Of a stretch of 32,769 bases of DNA, positions 21,755-29,948 are shown one piece after another. The stretch spans positions 1-32,769 of the forward strand of contig MSHH01000011.1 of the NCBI GenBank assembly GCA_001941075.1. The letters run 5' to 3'. Numbering within the stretch: position 1 is the stretch's first letter; each line of letters starts with the position of its first letter. The notes under the pieces were generated by a model, which ran no database searches, was not told the origin of the DNA, and worked only from the letters and a program-made list of their open reading frames with translations. Source of the DNA: Oscillospiraceae bacterium Zagget6 (GTDB taxonomy: Bacteria; Bacillota; Clostridia; Oscillospirales; Oscillospiraceae). Position numbers and translations under genes: made by a program.

Positions 21755-24235
21755 TCAGAACTGGTCCGCCGCCCGGGAAATCGCCAGATTTGGCACCGCC
21801 CACAGCAGCAGGAATCCCAGCATGGTCAGCGGCGTCAGTGACGCGAAGGCCAGCGACCAGGTCAGGTAGAAGGCCAGGACCACGCCCACCAGCGAGGCCA
21901 GCACAGCGATCCAGGCGTTCAGCCGGACCACAGCGCACAGCCGCCGTCCACCCAACACCGCGTCGGAGTAGGACCCCATGCCCTCCCGGGTCAACAGCGC
22001 GCCCAGCACCGGGTTATGGGGCTGCCCCGGCTCGGACAGCTCCCAGCGCCGCTCGATGGGCGGATACTCCATCTGGCTCACCGGCAGGTCGTGGAGGGTT
22101 TGCAGCATACTGGGGATCACGTTGAAGTCACGGGTGACCAACACCGGGCGCACCCCGCCCTTGACCAAGGCGCGGATGGCGGCCTTAGAGTAGTGGGACA
22201 TCTCGTAATCCAGGCTGAAAAATCCCGCCAGCTTCTTGTTGATGACACAGTAGACCGTCCGGCGCAGCTTCATGCCGTTTTCCAGCTTGATGTTCATAAC
22301 GGTCAGGAAGCCAGAAGTGCCAATCAGCACCTGCTTCCCCCGGATGTCCGCCGTCAGGCCCCCGGCCTCGTAGCATTCCAAGTTGTCCACCCGGCGGTAA
22401 AATCCGCCCTGGCGACGCAGCTCGGTGTCGAACAGGTGGTAGAGACCGCTGCCCGCGCTGCGCAGCATGGAGGCGGTGCAGCCGGTGAGCTTTTCCAGGG
22501 AGACGCCCTCGCTGTGCTTGATGGATTTCATAATGACGCTGCCCTCTGGGAACAAATCTTCGTCCTTAATCAGGATGTTGGCCTTGCCCCGCATAGAGGC
22601 CGCGCCGGCCCAGCCCGCCAGCACCGCCCCGGATCGGTCCAGCCGCCGGGTCAAACGCAGGTAGGGCTGACCGAAGGCCAGCAGCCCGCTGATGGGCGCC
22701 GCCGCCACGAAAATGGTGGACAGGCACCAGGGCAGCAGCGTTGGCCGACCACAGCCCACCGAGGACACCAACGCGCAGACGATAGCGGCCACAATCAGCA
22801 CAGGGGTCCAGGTGCGATAAATGCGCTGTGCGCCGTCCATACCCTGGATCTGGCTGCCAAAGCCTTCGGCGGTGCCTTCCTCCCTGTTGAAGGCGCTGAT
22901 ACCATCCCACTGGTCCTCGTCCAGCGTTACCCGGTAGGGCTGAGACGAGTTGGAGGCCGTCCGACAGGAGAGATAGAGGGCCTTTTTGCGGTCATACGCG
23001 CCCCAGGCCGCTCCAAAGAGGCTGAGCAGCGCCAGCGCTGCGAAGGGCAGCGGCCCTTCCCGCCCCACCAGGGCGGACAGCAGACCGTCCAGCAGGGTGG
23101 TCAGCACGGCCAGCGCCGTGATGGTATGCAGACCGGGTTTGCCCCGCCAGGGGGCGGTCAGCCCCATCCAGAGCACATCCAGTTCAATGGCTGCGCCCAG
23201 AGCCAATCCCCAGGTCAGCACGCCGGACATGACCTGATGGTCCAGCAGAGCGGCGGGTAAAGGCAGCCCGCACCCCTCCGCGATGGAGAGATAAAGCAGT
23301 ACCAAAATCAGCGCGAAGGTGTAATAGAGCCGCTGGCGCATGAAACGCAGACCCAACCGGTAGCGGCTGGCCAGTTCCTCTGCGGAGAGGTCCGGGGCTT
23401 TGGGCGGTGCCTTTCGGGGGCGGCGCTCCCGCCAGGGGCGTTTTTTCTCCGGCGGCGTCTCCTCCGTGTCGGTGCCGGGAATGTTGCTGCTGTCCTCGCC
23501 CGGCCTCTCGGCCTCAGCAAACATATTGTCCGCAAAATCATTGGCTCTGTCCTGAATGCGGCCCAGACCATCCCGGAAGATCTTGCCCTTGGGGGTGGGC
23601 ATCTCTACCACATTTTCCGCGTTTTCCGCAGCCTCCTTTGCGGATTCCGCCTCCGCTCTGACCTCTTCTACAGTGGCCGTCATAGCGGCAGCGGCCTGGG
23701 CCATGTCCTCTGCGGCGTCCTTTGGGCGCATTTGCTTTTTGGCAGACTTGCGCCGGGCATCCAGGAAGAATTGTAGCAGACCGCCGGAGGAGTCCTCCTC
23801 CTCGTCCGATTCTTCTTCATCCGGTTCCGCGTCCAGGCCAATGGCCTCGCCCACCTGTTGACCGATGAAGGCGGCAGTGTCGCTCAGGTCCGTCTCCTCT
23901 GTCGGCTCTTCCGGCGGAGCGGGCGGTTCCGTTTCTTCCGGGGGAAGGTCCTCCGGCGCCGGCGGTGTTTCCTCCTCCGCAGCGTCAGGTTGAGCGTCAG
24001 ATTCCGGTTCTGAGGGTTCCCCCTCCAGGGCAGGCGTTTTCCCCTCCGGCGGCGTGTTAGCCTCCGCGTCAGCCACTTCCGGCTCCGCCGCCTGGGGAGC
24101 GGTCTCTTCTTCGCCGTACTCCCTCAAAATGTCGTCCAGGGAGTAAACCGTTTCCTCGGGGACTGCGCCGCTGTGCATCAGTTCGTCGGTCCCCTCCAGT
24201 TCGTCCACCGGGTTCCAGTTGTGTTTTGTTTCCAT
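21755..24235 (-). CDS. P1B-ATPase-like membrane protein lacking catalytic motifs, with long acidic N-terminal tail
   Basis: 826 residues, not a recognised named family. Residues 1-285 are disordered-looking and Glu/Pro/Ala rich, with a heptad-like stretch (about 170-210) and a basic Pro/Arg block (263-280). Eight hydrophobic segments follow (about 304-320, 333-358, 370-390, 396-413, 477-495, 500-522, 774-792, 797-818), the spacing of P1B metal ATPases. An N-domain-like RGKQVLIGTSGFL (632-644) and a HAD-like region KLAGFFSLDYEMSHYSKAAIRAL (668-690) then PVLVTRD (697-703) are present. The phosphorylated DKTGT is absent (ILIKDEDLFPEGS instead, 554-566), TGE is absent, TGD is TRD, and GDGxND is missing. 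Pumping activity is therefore not expected. GGGAGG precedes the ATG; rlmB ends 16 bases upstream. Confidence 0.75.
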   Translation of the reverse strand: METKHNWNPVDELEGTDELMHSGAVPEETVYSLDDILREYGEEETAPQAAEPEVADAEANTPPEGKTPALEGEPSEPESDAQPDAAEEETPPAPEDLPPEETEPPAPPEEPTEETDLSDTAAFIGQQVGEAIGLDAEPDEEESDEEEDSSGGLLQFFLDARRKSAKKQMRPKDAAEDMAQAAAAMTATVEEVRAEAESAKEAAENAENVVEMPTPKGKIFRDGLGRIQDRANDFADNMFAEAERPGEDSSNIPGTDTEETPPEKKRPWRERRPRKAPPKAPDLSAEELASRYRLGLRFMRQRLYYTFALILVLLYLSIAEGCGLPLPAALLDHQVMSGVLTWGLALGAAIELDVLWMGLTAPWRGKPGLHTITALAVLTTLLDGLLSALVGREGPLPFAALALLSLFGAAWGAYDRKKALYLSCRTASNSSQPYRVTLDEDQWDGISAFNREEGTAEGFGSQIQGMDGAQRIYRTWTPVLIVAAIVCALVSSVGCGRPTLLPWCLSTIFVAAAPISGLLAFGQPYLRLTRRLDRSGAVLAGWAGAASMRGKANILIKDEDLFPEGSVIMKSIKHSEGVSLEKLTGCTASMLRSAGSGLYHLFDTELRRQGGFYRRVDNLECYEAGGLTADIRGKQVLIGTSGFLTVMNIKLENGMKLRRTVYCVINKKLAGFFSLDYEMSHYSKAAIRALVKGGVRPVLVTRDFNVIPSMLQTLHDLPVSQMEYPPIERRWELSEPGQPHNPVLGALLTREGMGSYSDAVLGGRRLCAVVRLNAWIAVLASLVGVVLAFYLTWSLAFASLTPLTMLGFLLLWAVPNLAISRAADQF

Positions 24236-24251
24236 TGCTGTTCCTCCCTGC

Positions 24252-25061
24252 TTATCCCAACCGCTGGCGGACCGCCTCGTACAGCAAAATCGCGGCAGCG
24301 GCGGATGCGTTCAGGGAATTGATCTGCCCCTTCATGGGGATGCGCACGGTGAAGTCGCAATTTTCTGCCACCAGGCGGCTCATACCACTGCCCTCGCTGC
24401 CGATGACGATGGCGGCGGGGCCTTTCAGGTCAGCCTGATAAAGGGAGATGTCTCCCCCGGCGGCGGTCCCAAAGACCCAAACCCCCTGTTTTTTCAGGTC
24501 CTTCAGGGTTGCGGTCAGATTAGGCACACGGGCTACCGGCACATAGGAGACGGCCCCGGCGCTGGTCTTGGCCACCACTGCGGTGAGCCCGGCGCTGCGG
24601 CGCTTGGGGATGATGACTCCGTGGGCTCCGGCGCACTCGGCGGTGCGGATGACCGCCCCCAGGTTGTGGGGGTCGGACAACTCGTCGCAGACCACGATCA
24701 GCGGCGGTTCCCCCTTTTCGGCGGCGGCGGCCAGAATATCCTCCACCGTGGCGTACTCCCGCACGGCAGAGACGGCGATGACCCCCTGGTGGGCGTGGGT
24801 GTGGGACATGTAGTCCAGCTTCCGCCGGTCCACGTCCACCACTACGGCGCCGGCTTCCCTGGCTTTGGCGGCGATGTGGCCCAGGGCGGCGTCGGTCTCA
24901 CCTCTGGCAATGTAAATCTTGTCGATGGCGGCCCCGGCGCGCAGGGCCTCGATGACTGCGTTGCGCCCCTCGATCAGGCCGTCCGCCTCTGCCTCCCGGT
25001 TTTCCCGGCGGCGGCCGGCGTCCTCCCGGGGCGGGCGCTGTTTTTTCTGTTGTTCACTCAT
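24252..25061 (-). CDS. rlmB: 23S rRNA (guanosine-2'-O)-methyltransferase, RlmB type
   Basis: 269 residues, SpoU/TrmH family. A basic, Arg/Glu-rich leader (1-30) is followed by the substrate-binding domain (GLIEGRNAVIEALRAG onward) and the knotted SPOUT domain with its three motifs: LSDPHNLGAVIRTAECAGAHG, VIGSEGSGMSRLV and IPMKGQINSLNASAAAAILLYE. It would 2'-O-methylate a guanosine of the 23S peptidyl-transferase region. The frame is open 93 bases further, but the ATG at 25061 with GGAG about 10 bases upstream is preferred. The pseudo-ATPase gene follows 16 bases after its stop. Confidence 0.93.
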   Translation of the reverse strand: MSEQQKKQRPPREDAGRRRENREAEADGLIEGRNAVIEALRAGAAIDKIYIARGETDAALGHIAAKAREAGAVVVDVDRRKLDYMSHTHAHQGVIAVSAVREYATVEDILAAAAEKGEPPLIVVCDELSDPHNLGAVIRTAECAGAHGVIIPKRRSAGLTAVVAKTSAGAVSYVPVARVPNLTATLKDLKKQGVWVFGTAAGGDISLYQADLKGPAAIVIGSEGSGMSRLVAENCDFTVRIPMKGQINSLNASAAAAILLYEAVRQRLG

Positions 25062-25115
25062 AAAAAACGTTCTCCAACGATTCTTCTGATTCTGAAAGGG
25101 ACCTGCGGCCCCACA

Positions 25116-25139
25116 GCTATACACGAACTTTAGTATAGC
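25116..25139. promoter_or_regulatory. Inverted repeat over the rlmB -10 region
   Basis: GCTATAC (25116-25122) and GTATAGC (25133-25139) are perfect 7-base inverted arms around 10 bases. Read leftward, the right arm contains TATACT (25132-25137 complement), the likely -10 of rlmB. Candidate operator, or chance symmetry of two -10 elements. Confidence 0.4.
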
Positions 25140-25234
25140 ACAGTTTCCCGCCATAAAAAAGACAAATTTGAAAATATTTGCGGCGACTGGCCTGTCGCTT
25201 TCGTAGTATTCACAAATTGTTTATCTGGTTTTCC

Positions 25235-25263
25235 TTGTAATCGGGGAACGATTGTGATATATT
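25235..25263 (+). promoter_or_regulatory. Predicted ftsH promoter
   Basis: TTGTAA (25235-25240), a 17-base spacer and TATATT (25258-25263). Start near 25270, leader about 63 bases. Confidence 0.7.
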
Positions 25264-25332
25264 ACTAGAACAGTAGCGACAACAACGGATTTCGGCAGCT
25301 TTTGCCTGTCCCGTTAGGAAGAAGGTTTCCGT

Positions 25333-27447
25333 TTGAAAAAGAATGAACCCCCGAAAAAGGACTCTAACAACAACCGCAGGATCATGGGCATCGTCAACAT
25401 CGTTGTCTGGGCGCTTGTGATTCTGGCCGGGTTCAACTGGCTGTTCTCCACCGCGTCCATGTCGGGCAGCGTGGAGATCAAGTTCAGCGAGTTCATCTCC
25501 CTGGTCAAGGACGACCAGGTAGAGGAAGTGGTCCTCCAGTCCAGCAAGTACACCATCACCCTGACTGAGGAGGGCGAAACGGCGTGGCTCGCGGAATACT
25601 ATGCCGACGATACCAGCGTAGATTTGTCCTCCGTCACCATGCCCACCCTCTACACCGCTCCCCTGTCCTACACTGATTTGGCTCTGCTGCTGGAAGAACA
25701 TGATGTGACGTACAGCACACCCTATCAGCAGGATAGCGCCGTCACCACCTTCCTGCTCAGCTATATCCTCCCCCTGGCGTTGATGCTGGGCGCCATGATG
25801 TTGATTTTCCGCATGTACGGCAGCAGAATGGGCGGCGGCATCGGCAACGTGGGCAAGTCCAACGCCAAGATGTACGTGGAAAAGGAGACCGGTGTTACCT
25901 TCCGGGACGTGGCCGGTCAGGACGAAGCCAAGGAGTCGTTGGAAGAGATCATTGACTTCCTCCACAACCCCGGCAAGTACACCGCTATCGGCGCAAAGCT
26001 GCCCAAGGGCGCGCTGCTGGTGGGTTCCCCCGGCACCGGCAAAACCCTGCTGGCCAAGGCCGTGGCAGGCGAAGCCAAGGTCCCCTTCTTCTCCATCTCC
26101 GGCTCGGACTTCGTGGAGATGTTCGTGGGCGTAGGCGCCAGCCGTGTCCGCGATTTGTTCAAAGAGGCCAGTAAGATGGCCCCCTGCATCATCTTCATCG
26201 ACGAGATCGACACCATCGGCAAGAGCCGCGACAACCGCATGGGCGGCAACGACGAGCGGGAGCAGACTCTGAACCAGCTGCTGGCTGAGCTGGACGGCTT
26301 CGACCCCACCAAGGGCGTCATCGTTCTGGGGGCCACCAACCGGCCCGAGGTACTGGACAAGGCCCTGCTGCGGCCTGGTCGGTTTGACCGACGCATCATC
26401 GTGGACCGGCCCAACCTGGCTGGCCGTCTGGCCACCCTCCAGGTCCACACCCGGAAGATTCGGCTGGACGCTGATGTGGACCTGAACAAGATCGCCCAAG
26501 CCACCGCCGGCGCTGTGGGCGCGGACCTTGCAAACCTGGTCAACGAGGCCGCGCTGCGCGCCGTCCGCATGGGACGGAAGGCCGTCAACCAGAACGACCT
26601 GCTGGTCTCCTTCGAGGTGGTCATCGCCGGTACGGAGAAAAAAGGCACCGTCCTCACCGAGAAGGAGAAGCGGCTCATCGCTTACCACGAGGTGGGCCAC
26701 GCCCTCGTCGCCGCCCAGCAGAAGGACACCGAGCCGGTGGCGAAAATCACCATCGTTCCCCACACCCAGGGCGCGCTGGGCTACACCATGCAGACCCCGG
26801 AGGAAGAGAAATTCCTCAACAGCAAAGAGGAGATTTACGCCCAGCTGCGCACCCTGTTGGGTGGTCGTGCGGCGGAGGAAGTGGTGTTCAACACCGCCAC
26901 CACCGGCGCGTCCAACGACATTGAGCGGGCTACCGACATGGCCCGGAAAATGGTCACTATGTACGGCATGAGCGAGAAGTTTGGCGTCATGGGCCTCGCC
27001 ACCGTGCGCAGCCAGTATCTGGAGGGTACCTACGGCATGGACTGCGCCCAAGAGACCGCTGCCCTGGTGGACAAGGAGGTCTACAAGATTCTGAACCAGT
27101 GCTACGAGGAGTCCAAGGCCATCCTGGTGGAAAAGCGGGACCTGCTGGACCAGATCGCCGCCTACCTGCTGAAAAAGGAGACCATCACTGGTCAGGAGAT
27201 GATGGCCATTATCGAAGGCCGGGACCCCGATTTGGTGGACAACTACGGCGCAAACCCCAACGCAAACTCCAATTTGAGCAGCGCCAACATCAAAAATGAG
27301 GGCATCGAGCCTGCCGCCAAAAAGGTGCATATGCTCAGTGAGCCAGTAGAGGCCCCTTCTCTTGGCCCTGCGGAGAACGATGAGCCGCAGCAGCCGGAGG
27401 ATGCGCCGGACGGAGATACGCCGGACGAGCCGGATACCACGGTATAA
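25333..27447 (+). CDS. ftsH: ATP-dependent zinc metalloprotease FtsH
   Basis: 704 residues. Membrane-anchored AAA+ protease that degrades membrane and short-lived regulatory proteins. Layout: TM1 (about 18-36), extracytoplasmic domain, TM2 (about 138-160), AAA module with Walker A GSPGTGKT (231-238), pore motif [13 protein letters not shown] and Walker B IIFIDEID, then an M41 peptidase with HEVGH (452-456) and the third zinc ligand Asp near 529 (NDIERATD). The acidic Pro-rich tail (about 655-704) is longer than usual. The start is TTG at 25333 with AGGAAGAAGG upstream; the next ATG (25384) would remove part of the N-terminus before TM1. Divergent from rlmB. Confidence 0.96.
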   Translation: MKKNEPPKKDSNNNRRIMGIVNIVVWALVILAGFNWLFSTASMSGSVEIKFSEFISLVKDDQVEEVVLQSSKYTITLTEEGETAWLAEYYADDTSVDLSSVTMPTLYTAPLSYTDLALLLEEHDVTYSTPYQQDSAVTTFLLSYILPLALMLGAMMLIFRMYGSRMGGGIGNVGKSNAKMYVEKETGVTFRDVAGQDEAKESLEEIIDFLHNPGKYTAIGAKLPKGALLVGSPGTGKTLLAKAVAGEAKVPFFSISGSDFVEMFVGVGASRVRDLFKEASKMAPCIIFIDEIDTIGKSRDNRMGGNDEREQTLNQLLAELDGFDPTKGVIVLGATNRPEVLDKALLRPGRFDRRIIVDRPNLAGRLATLQVHTRKIRLDADVDLNKIAQATAGAVGADLANLVNEAALRAVRMGRKAVNQNDLLVSFEVVIAGTEKKGTVLTEKEKRLIAYHEVGHALVAAQQKDTEPVAKITIVPHTQGALGYTMQTPEEEKFLNSKEEIYAQLRTLLGGRAAEEVVFNTATTGASNDIERATDMARKMVTMYGMSEKFGVMGLATVRSQYLEGTYGMDCAQETAALVDKEVYKILNQCYEESKAILVEKRDLLDQIAAYLLKKETITGQEMMAIIEGRDPDLVDNYGANPNANSNLSSANIKNEGIEPAAKKVHMLSEPVEAPSLGPAENDEPQQPEDAPDGDTPDEPDTTV

Positions 27448-27469
27448 GCGTCCACTTTCAACAACCATT

Positions 27470-27508
27470 AAAACCGGTTGGTCATTCGTTGACCAGCCGG
27501 TTTTTCCG
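27470..27508 (+). terminator. Terminator of ftsH
   Basis: 15-bp stem (27470-27484 with 27490-27504, one G-T), 5-base loop, ending in five T. It lies 22 bases after the stop. Confidence 0.9.
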
Positions 27509-27586
27509 CCTTTTGTCAAGACACTCACTCATAAACGCGAAATCCGGCAGTTTTGCAAAATCCTTTCTTCCCTTTTCGCCGGGGCG

Positions 27587-27595
27587 TGGTATAAT
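27587..27595 (+). promoter_or_regulatory. Extended -10 upstream of the inositol-monophosphatase gene
   Basis: TGGTATAAT, a perfect extended -10; no good -35 is present at 17 bases. Start near 27602, 35 bases before the ATG. Confidence 0.6.
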
Positions 27596-27636
27596 AAGGC
27601 TGTCTAACATAATTTTACCGATTCGGAGGAATTGTT

Positions 27637-28416
27637 ATGGGAGTATCATTTGACGTTGAGGAGCTGCTCCGTCTGTTGCGCCAGTGCAAACCTATCGTCA
27701 TGGACCGCCGTGCGGCCCATCAGGTGACGGAAAAAGGCTTGTCCGACTATGTGACAGAGGTAGACTTCCACGTGCAGGCGTTTCTGGGGCGGGAGCTGCA
27801 TCAGCGCTGGCCGGAGGTGCAGCTCCTGGCCGAGGAACAGCCCCCGGAGGCGCTGGACTTCACCCGGCCCTGCTGGATACTGGACCCTATCGACGGGACG
27901 GCCAACCTGATTCACGATTATCAGGAAAGCTCTATCTCTCTGGCGCTGTGGGACGGGGAGGCACTGGCCTTCGGCGCGGTCTACAACCCCTTCACTGACG
28001 AACTGTTTCACGCCGCCAGAGGGCAAGGCGCTTACCTGAACGGGAATCCCATCCACGTCAGCAACCGTCCTGACCTGATTCACAGCCTGATGATCGTGGG
28101 CACCTGCCCCTACCACAAGGAGCGCGCCGAGGAGACCTGCGGTATGATCCGCCGGATGTTTGAACGTAGCGAGGACATTCGCCGGGGCGGTTCCGCCGCA
28201 CTGGAGATTTGCAAGGTGGCCTGTGGTCGGGCCGATGGCTTTGTGGAACTGGGGCTGAAACCATGGGACTACGCCGGAGGCACCGCCATTCTGCTGGAGG
28301 CAGGCGGCACCGCCACCGACTTGGAGGGGTCTTCCCTGCCCATGTACCTGCCCTCGGTCTGCGTGGTGTCCAACGGCATCATCCATGCCGAGGTGCTGGA
28401 GGCCGCCAGAGGCTGA
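27637..28416 (+). CDS. Inositol monophosphatase family phosphatase
   Basis: 259 residues, Mg-dependent sugar-phosphatase fold. Metal-binding motifs: LLAEEQ (Glu66/67), WILDPIDGTANLIH (Asp83, Asp86, Thr88) and WDYAGG (about 209-214). GGSAALEICKVACGRADGFVELGLK is the usual segment before the last motif (shown as its parts GGSAALEICKVA and GRADGFVELGLK). Likely substrates are inositol-1-phosphate, or a nucleotide such as pAp or a sugar phosphate; the sequence does not decide. GGAGGA lies 8 bases before the ATG. Single gene between the ftsH terminator and the next terminator. Confidence 0.93.
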   Translation: MGVSFDVEELLRLLRQCKPIVMDRRAAHQVTEKGLSDYVTEVDFHVQAFLGRELHQRWPEVQLLAEEQPPEALDFTRPCWILDPIDGTANLIHDYQESSISLALWDGEALAFGAVYNPFTDELFHAARGQGAYLNGNPIHVSNRPDLIHSLMIVGTCPYHKERAEETCGMIRRMFERSEDIRRGGSAALEICKVACGRADGFVELGLKPWDYAGGTAILLEAGGTATDLEGSSLPMYLPSVCVVSNGIIHAEVLEAARG

Positions 28417-28544
28417 ATCTAATTTGCAATTCGCAACAAGCAATGTGCAATGGACGGGTTTGCTGCCCTGTCTGCCGTGGGAATGGTATTGGAAACTGGC
28501 CCATAGAGAGTTGCTTCTGCCTCATTCCCAAGGGAATAAACGAA
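28417..28544. other. Gene-free stretch after the IMPase gene
   Basis: No coding frame. Begins with a low-complexity run built on the unit GCAAT with variants (28426-28450). Nothing else recognised before the terminator. Confidence 0.4.
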
Positions 28545-28587
28545 AAAAGGCCCGGTACAGGTTTGAAACGCCTGTACCGGGCCTTTT
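28545..28587. terminator. Bidirectional terminator between IMPase and malic enzyme genes
   Basis: Perfect 17-bp stem (28545-28561 with 28571-28587), 9-base loop; both arms end in A/T runs, so it can stop transcripts from both convergent genes. Confidence 0.92.
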
Positions 28588-28707
28588 GCTATGGGTTGTT
28601 GGCGAAAAGAGGTCTCACCTACCGTCAAGCGGTACTTCTGCCCTCAAGGGGCACTTCCGCTGCGCTCCCTGCGAAGCTTTGCTTCTCCCTGTCTCCCCTG
28701 CCGCGTT
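28588..28707. other. Intergenic block resembling a dispersed element
   Basis: 120 gene-free bases with several short symmetrical motifs (for example GAAGCTTTGCTTC near 28671-28683 and CCCTCAAGGGG near 28640). It lies between the terminator and the malic enzyme stop. It may be part of a dispersed intergenic repeat, but only one copy is in view. Confidence 0.25.
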
Positions 28708-29880
28708 TTACAGCCGGGCTACGCCGGACTCCCGCGCCGCCTTTGCCACGGCAGAGGCCACGGCGGGGCGCACCGCCTCATCGAAGGCGTAAGGCAGGAT
28801 ATAATCGGGGCTGAGCTTGTCCTCCGGCACCAGAGAGGCCAGCGCTTCGGCAGCGGCGATTTTCATGGCGTCGTTGATGTCAGAGGCCCGCACATCGAAG
28901 GTTCCCCGGAAGATGCCGGGAAAAGCCAGCACGTTGTTGATTTGGTTGGGGAAGTCGCTGCGGCCTGTACCCACTACAGCGGCTCCGGCAGCCTTCGCCA
29001 GGTCGGGCATGATCTCCGGGGTGGGGTTGGCCATGGGGAAGAGAATTGCGCCGGGGTTCATGGAGCGCACCATCTCCTCTGTCACCATGCCGGGAGCGGA
29101 GACGCCGATGAACACGTCCGCGCCCTTGAGCATCTCGCCCAGGCTGCCGCTGCGCTTCTCCAGGTTGGTCACGGCGGCAATCTTCTCCTTGGCGGCGTTC
29201 AGCCCCTCCCGGCCCTGGTAAATGGCTCCCCGCCGGTCACACATGATGACATCCTTCAACCCACGGGCCAGGAGCAGCTTGATGATGGCGATGCCCGCAG
29301 CGCCTGCGCCGCAGGTGACCACCCGCACATCCTCCATGCGCTTGCCCACCAACTTCAGTGCGTTGGTCAACGCCGCCAGGCAGACCACGGCGGTGCCGTG
29401 TTGGTCGTCATGGAAGATGGGGATGCTGCACCGTTCTTTCAGCTTCCGCTCAATTTCAAAGCACCGGGGGGCGGCGATGTCCTCCAGGTTCACCCCGCCG
29501 AAGCTGCCTTCCAGCAGCGCCACGGTGTTCACGATGGTATCTACGTCGTGGGTAGCCACGCACAGTGGCACTGCGTCCACCCCGCCGAAGGACTTGAAGA
29601 GGACACATTTCCCCTCCATCACCGGCATGGCGGCCTCCGGCCCGATGTCACCCAGGCCCAGCACGGCGGTGCCGTCGGTGACCACCGCCACCGTGTTCCA
29701 GCGGCCGGTCAGCTCGTAGCTCTTGGCCGGGTCCTTCTGAATCTCCAGACAGGGCTGGGCCACGCCGGGGGTATAGGCCAGGGAGAGGTCGTCGCTGGTA
29801 GCCACGGGCATTTTGGGCACCGTCTCCAACTTGCCTCTCCACTGGTAATGTCGTTTCAGGGATTCCTCCGCGTAATTCAT
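28708..29880 (-). CDS. NAD-type malic enzyme
   Basis: 390 residues. Oxidative decarboxylation of malate to pyruvate. Motifs: SLAYTPGVAQPCLEI (catalytic Tyr), TDGTAVLGLGDIGP, FKSFGGVDAVPL (catalytic Lys region), metal-binding IPIFHDDQHGTA, the Rossmann loop GAGAAGIAI, and MANPTPEI plus FPNQINNVLAFPG in the C-terminal half. It matches the short bacterial form without a phosphotransacetylase domain. NAD use is inferred from this form. An ATG 15 bases further up is possible, but GGAG sits 9 bases before the ATG at 29880 and MNYAEESLKRH is the usual beginning. Convergent with the IMPase gene. Confidence 0.95.
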   Translation of the reverse strand: MNYAEESLKRHYQWRGKLETVPKMPVATSDDLSLAYTPGVAQPCLEIQKDPAKSYELTGRWNTVAVVTDGTAVLGLGDIGPEAAMPVMEGKCVLFKSFGGVDAVPLCVATHDVDTIVNTVALLEGSFGGVNLEDIAAPRCFEIERKLKERCSIPIFHDDQHGTAVVCLAALTNALKLVGKRMEDVRVVTCGAGAAGIAIIKLLLARGLKDVIMCDRRGAIYQGREGLNAAKEKIAAVTNLEKRSGSLGEMLKGADVFIGVSAPGMVTEEMVRSMNPGAILFPMANPTPEIMPDLAKAAGAAVVGTGRSDFPNQINNVLAFPGIFRGTFDVRASDINDAMKIAAAEALASLVPEDKLSPDYILPYAFDEAVRPAVASAVAKAARESGVARL

Positions 29881-29910
29881 CCTGTTCCGCTCCATTCTCT
29901 CTCAATTTTT

Positions 29911-29943
29911 ATGGCAACACCGCACAAATGTGTGCGGTGCCAT
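29911..29943. terminator. Hairpin between typA and malic enzyme genes
   Basis: CACCGCACA (29918-29926) pairs with TGTGCGGTG (29931-29939), extended by ATGG/CCAT across a 3-base bulge. Read leftward (the direction of typA) no T run follows, so the malic enzyme gene may receive typA read-through. Confidence 0.5.
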
Positions 29944-29948
29944 TTTAC

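Noticed and set aside
25210-27528. 772-residue minus-strand frame opposite ftsH
   Set aside because: His/Gln/Val-rich translation with no domain, fully antisense to FtsH with all its motifs.
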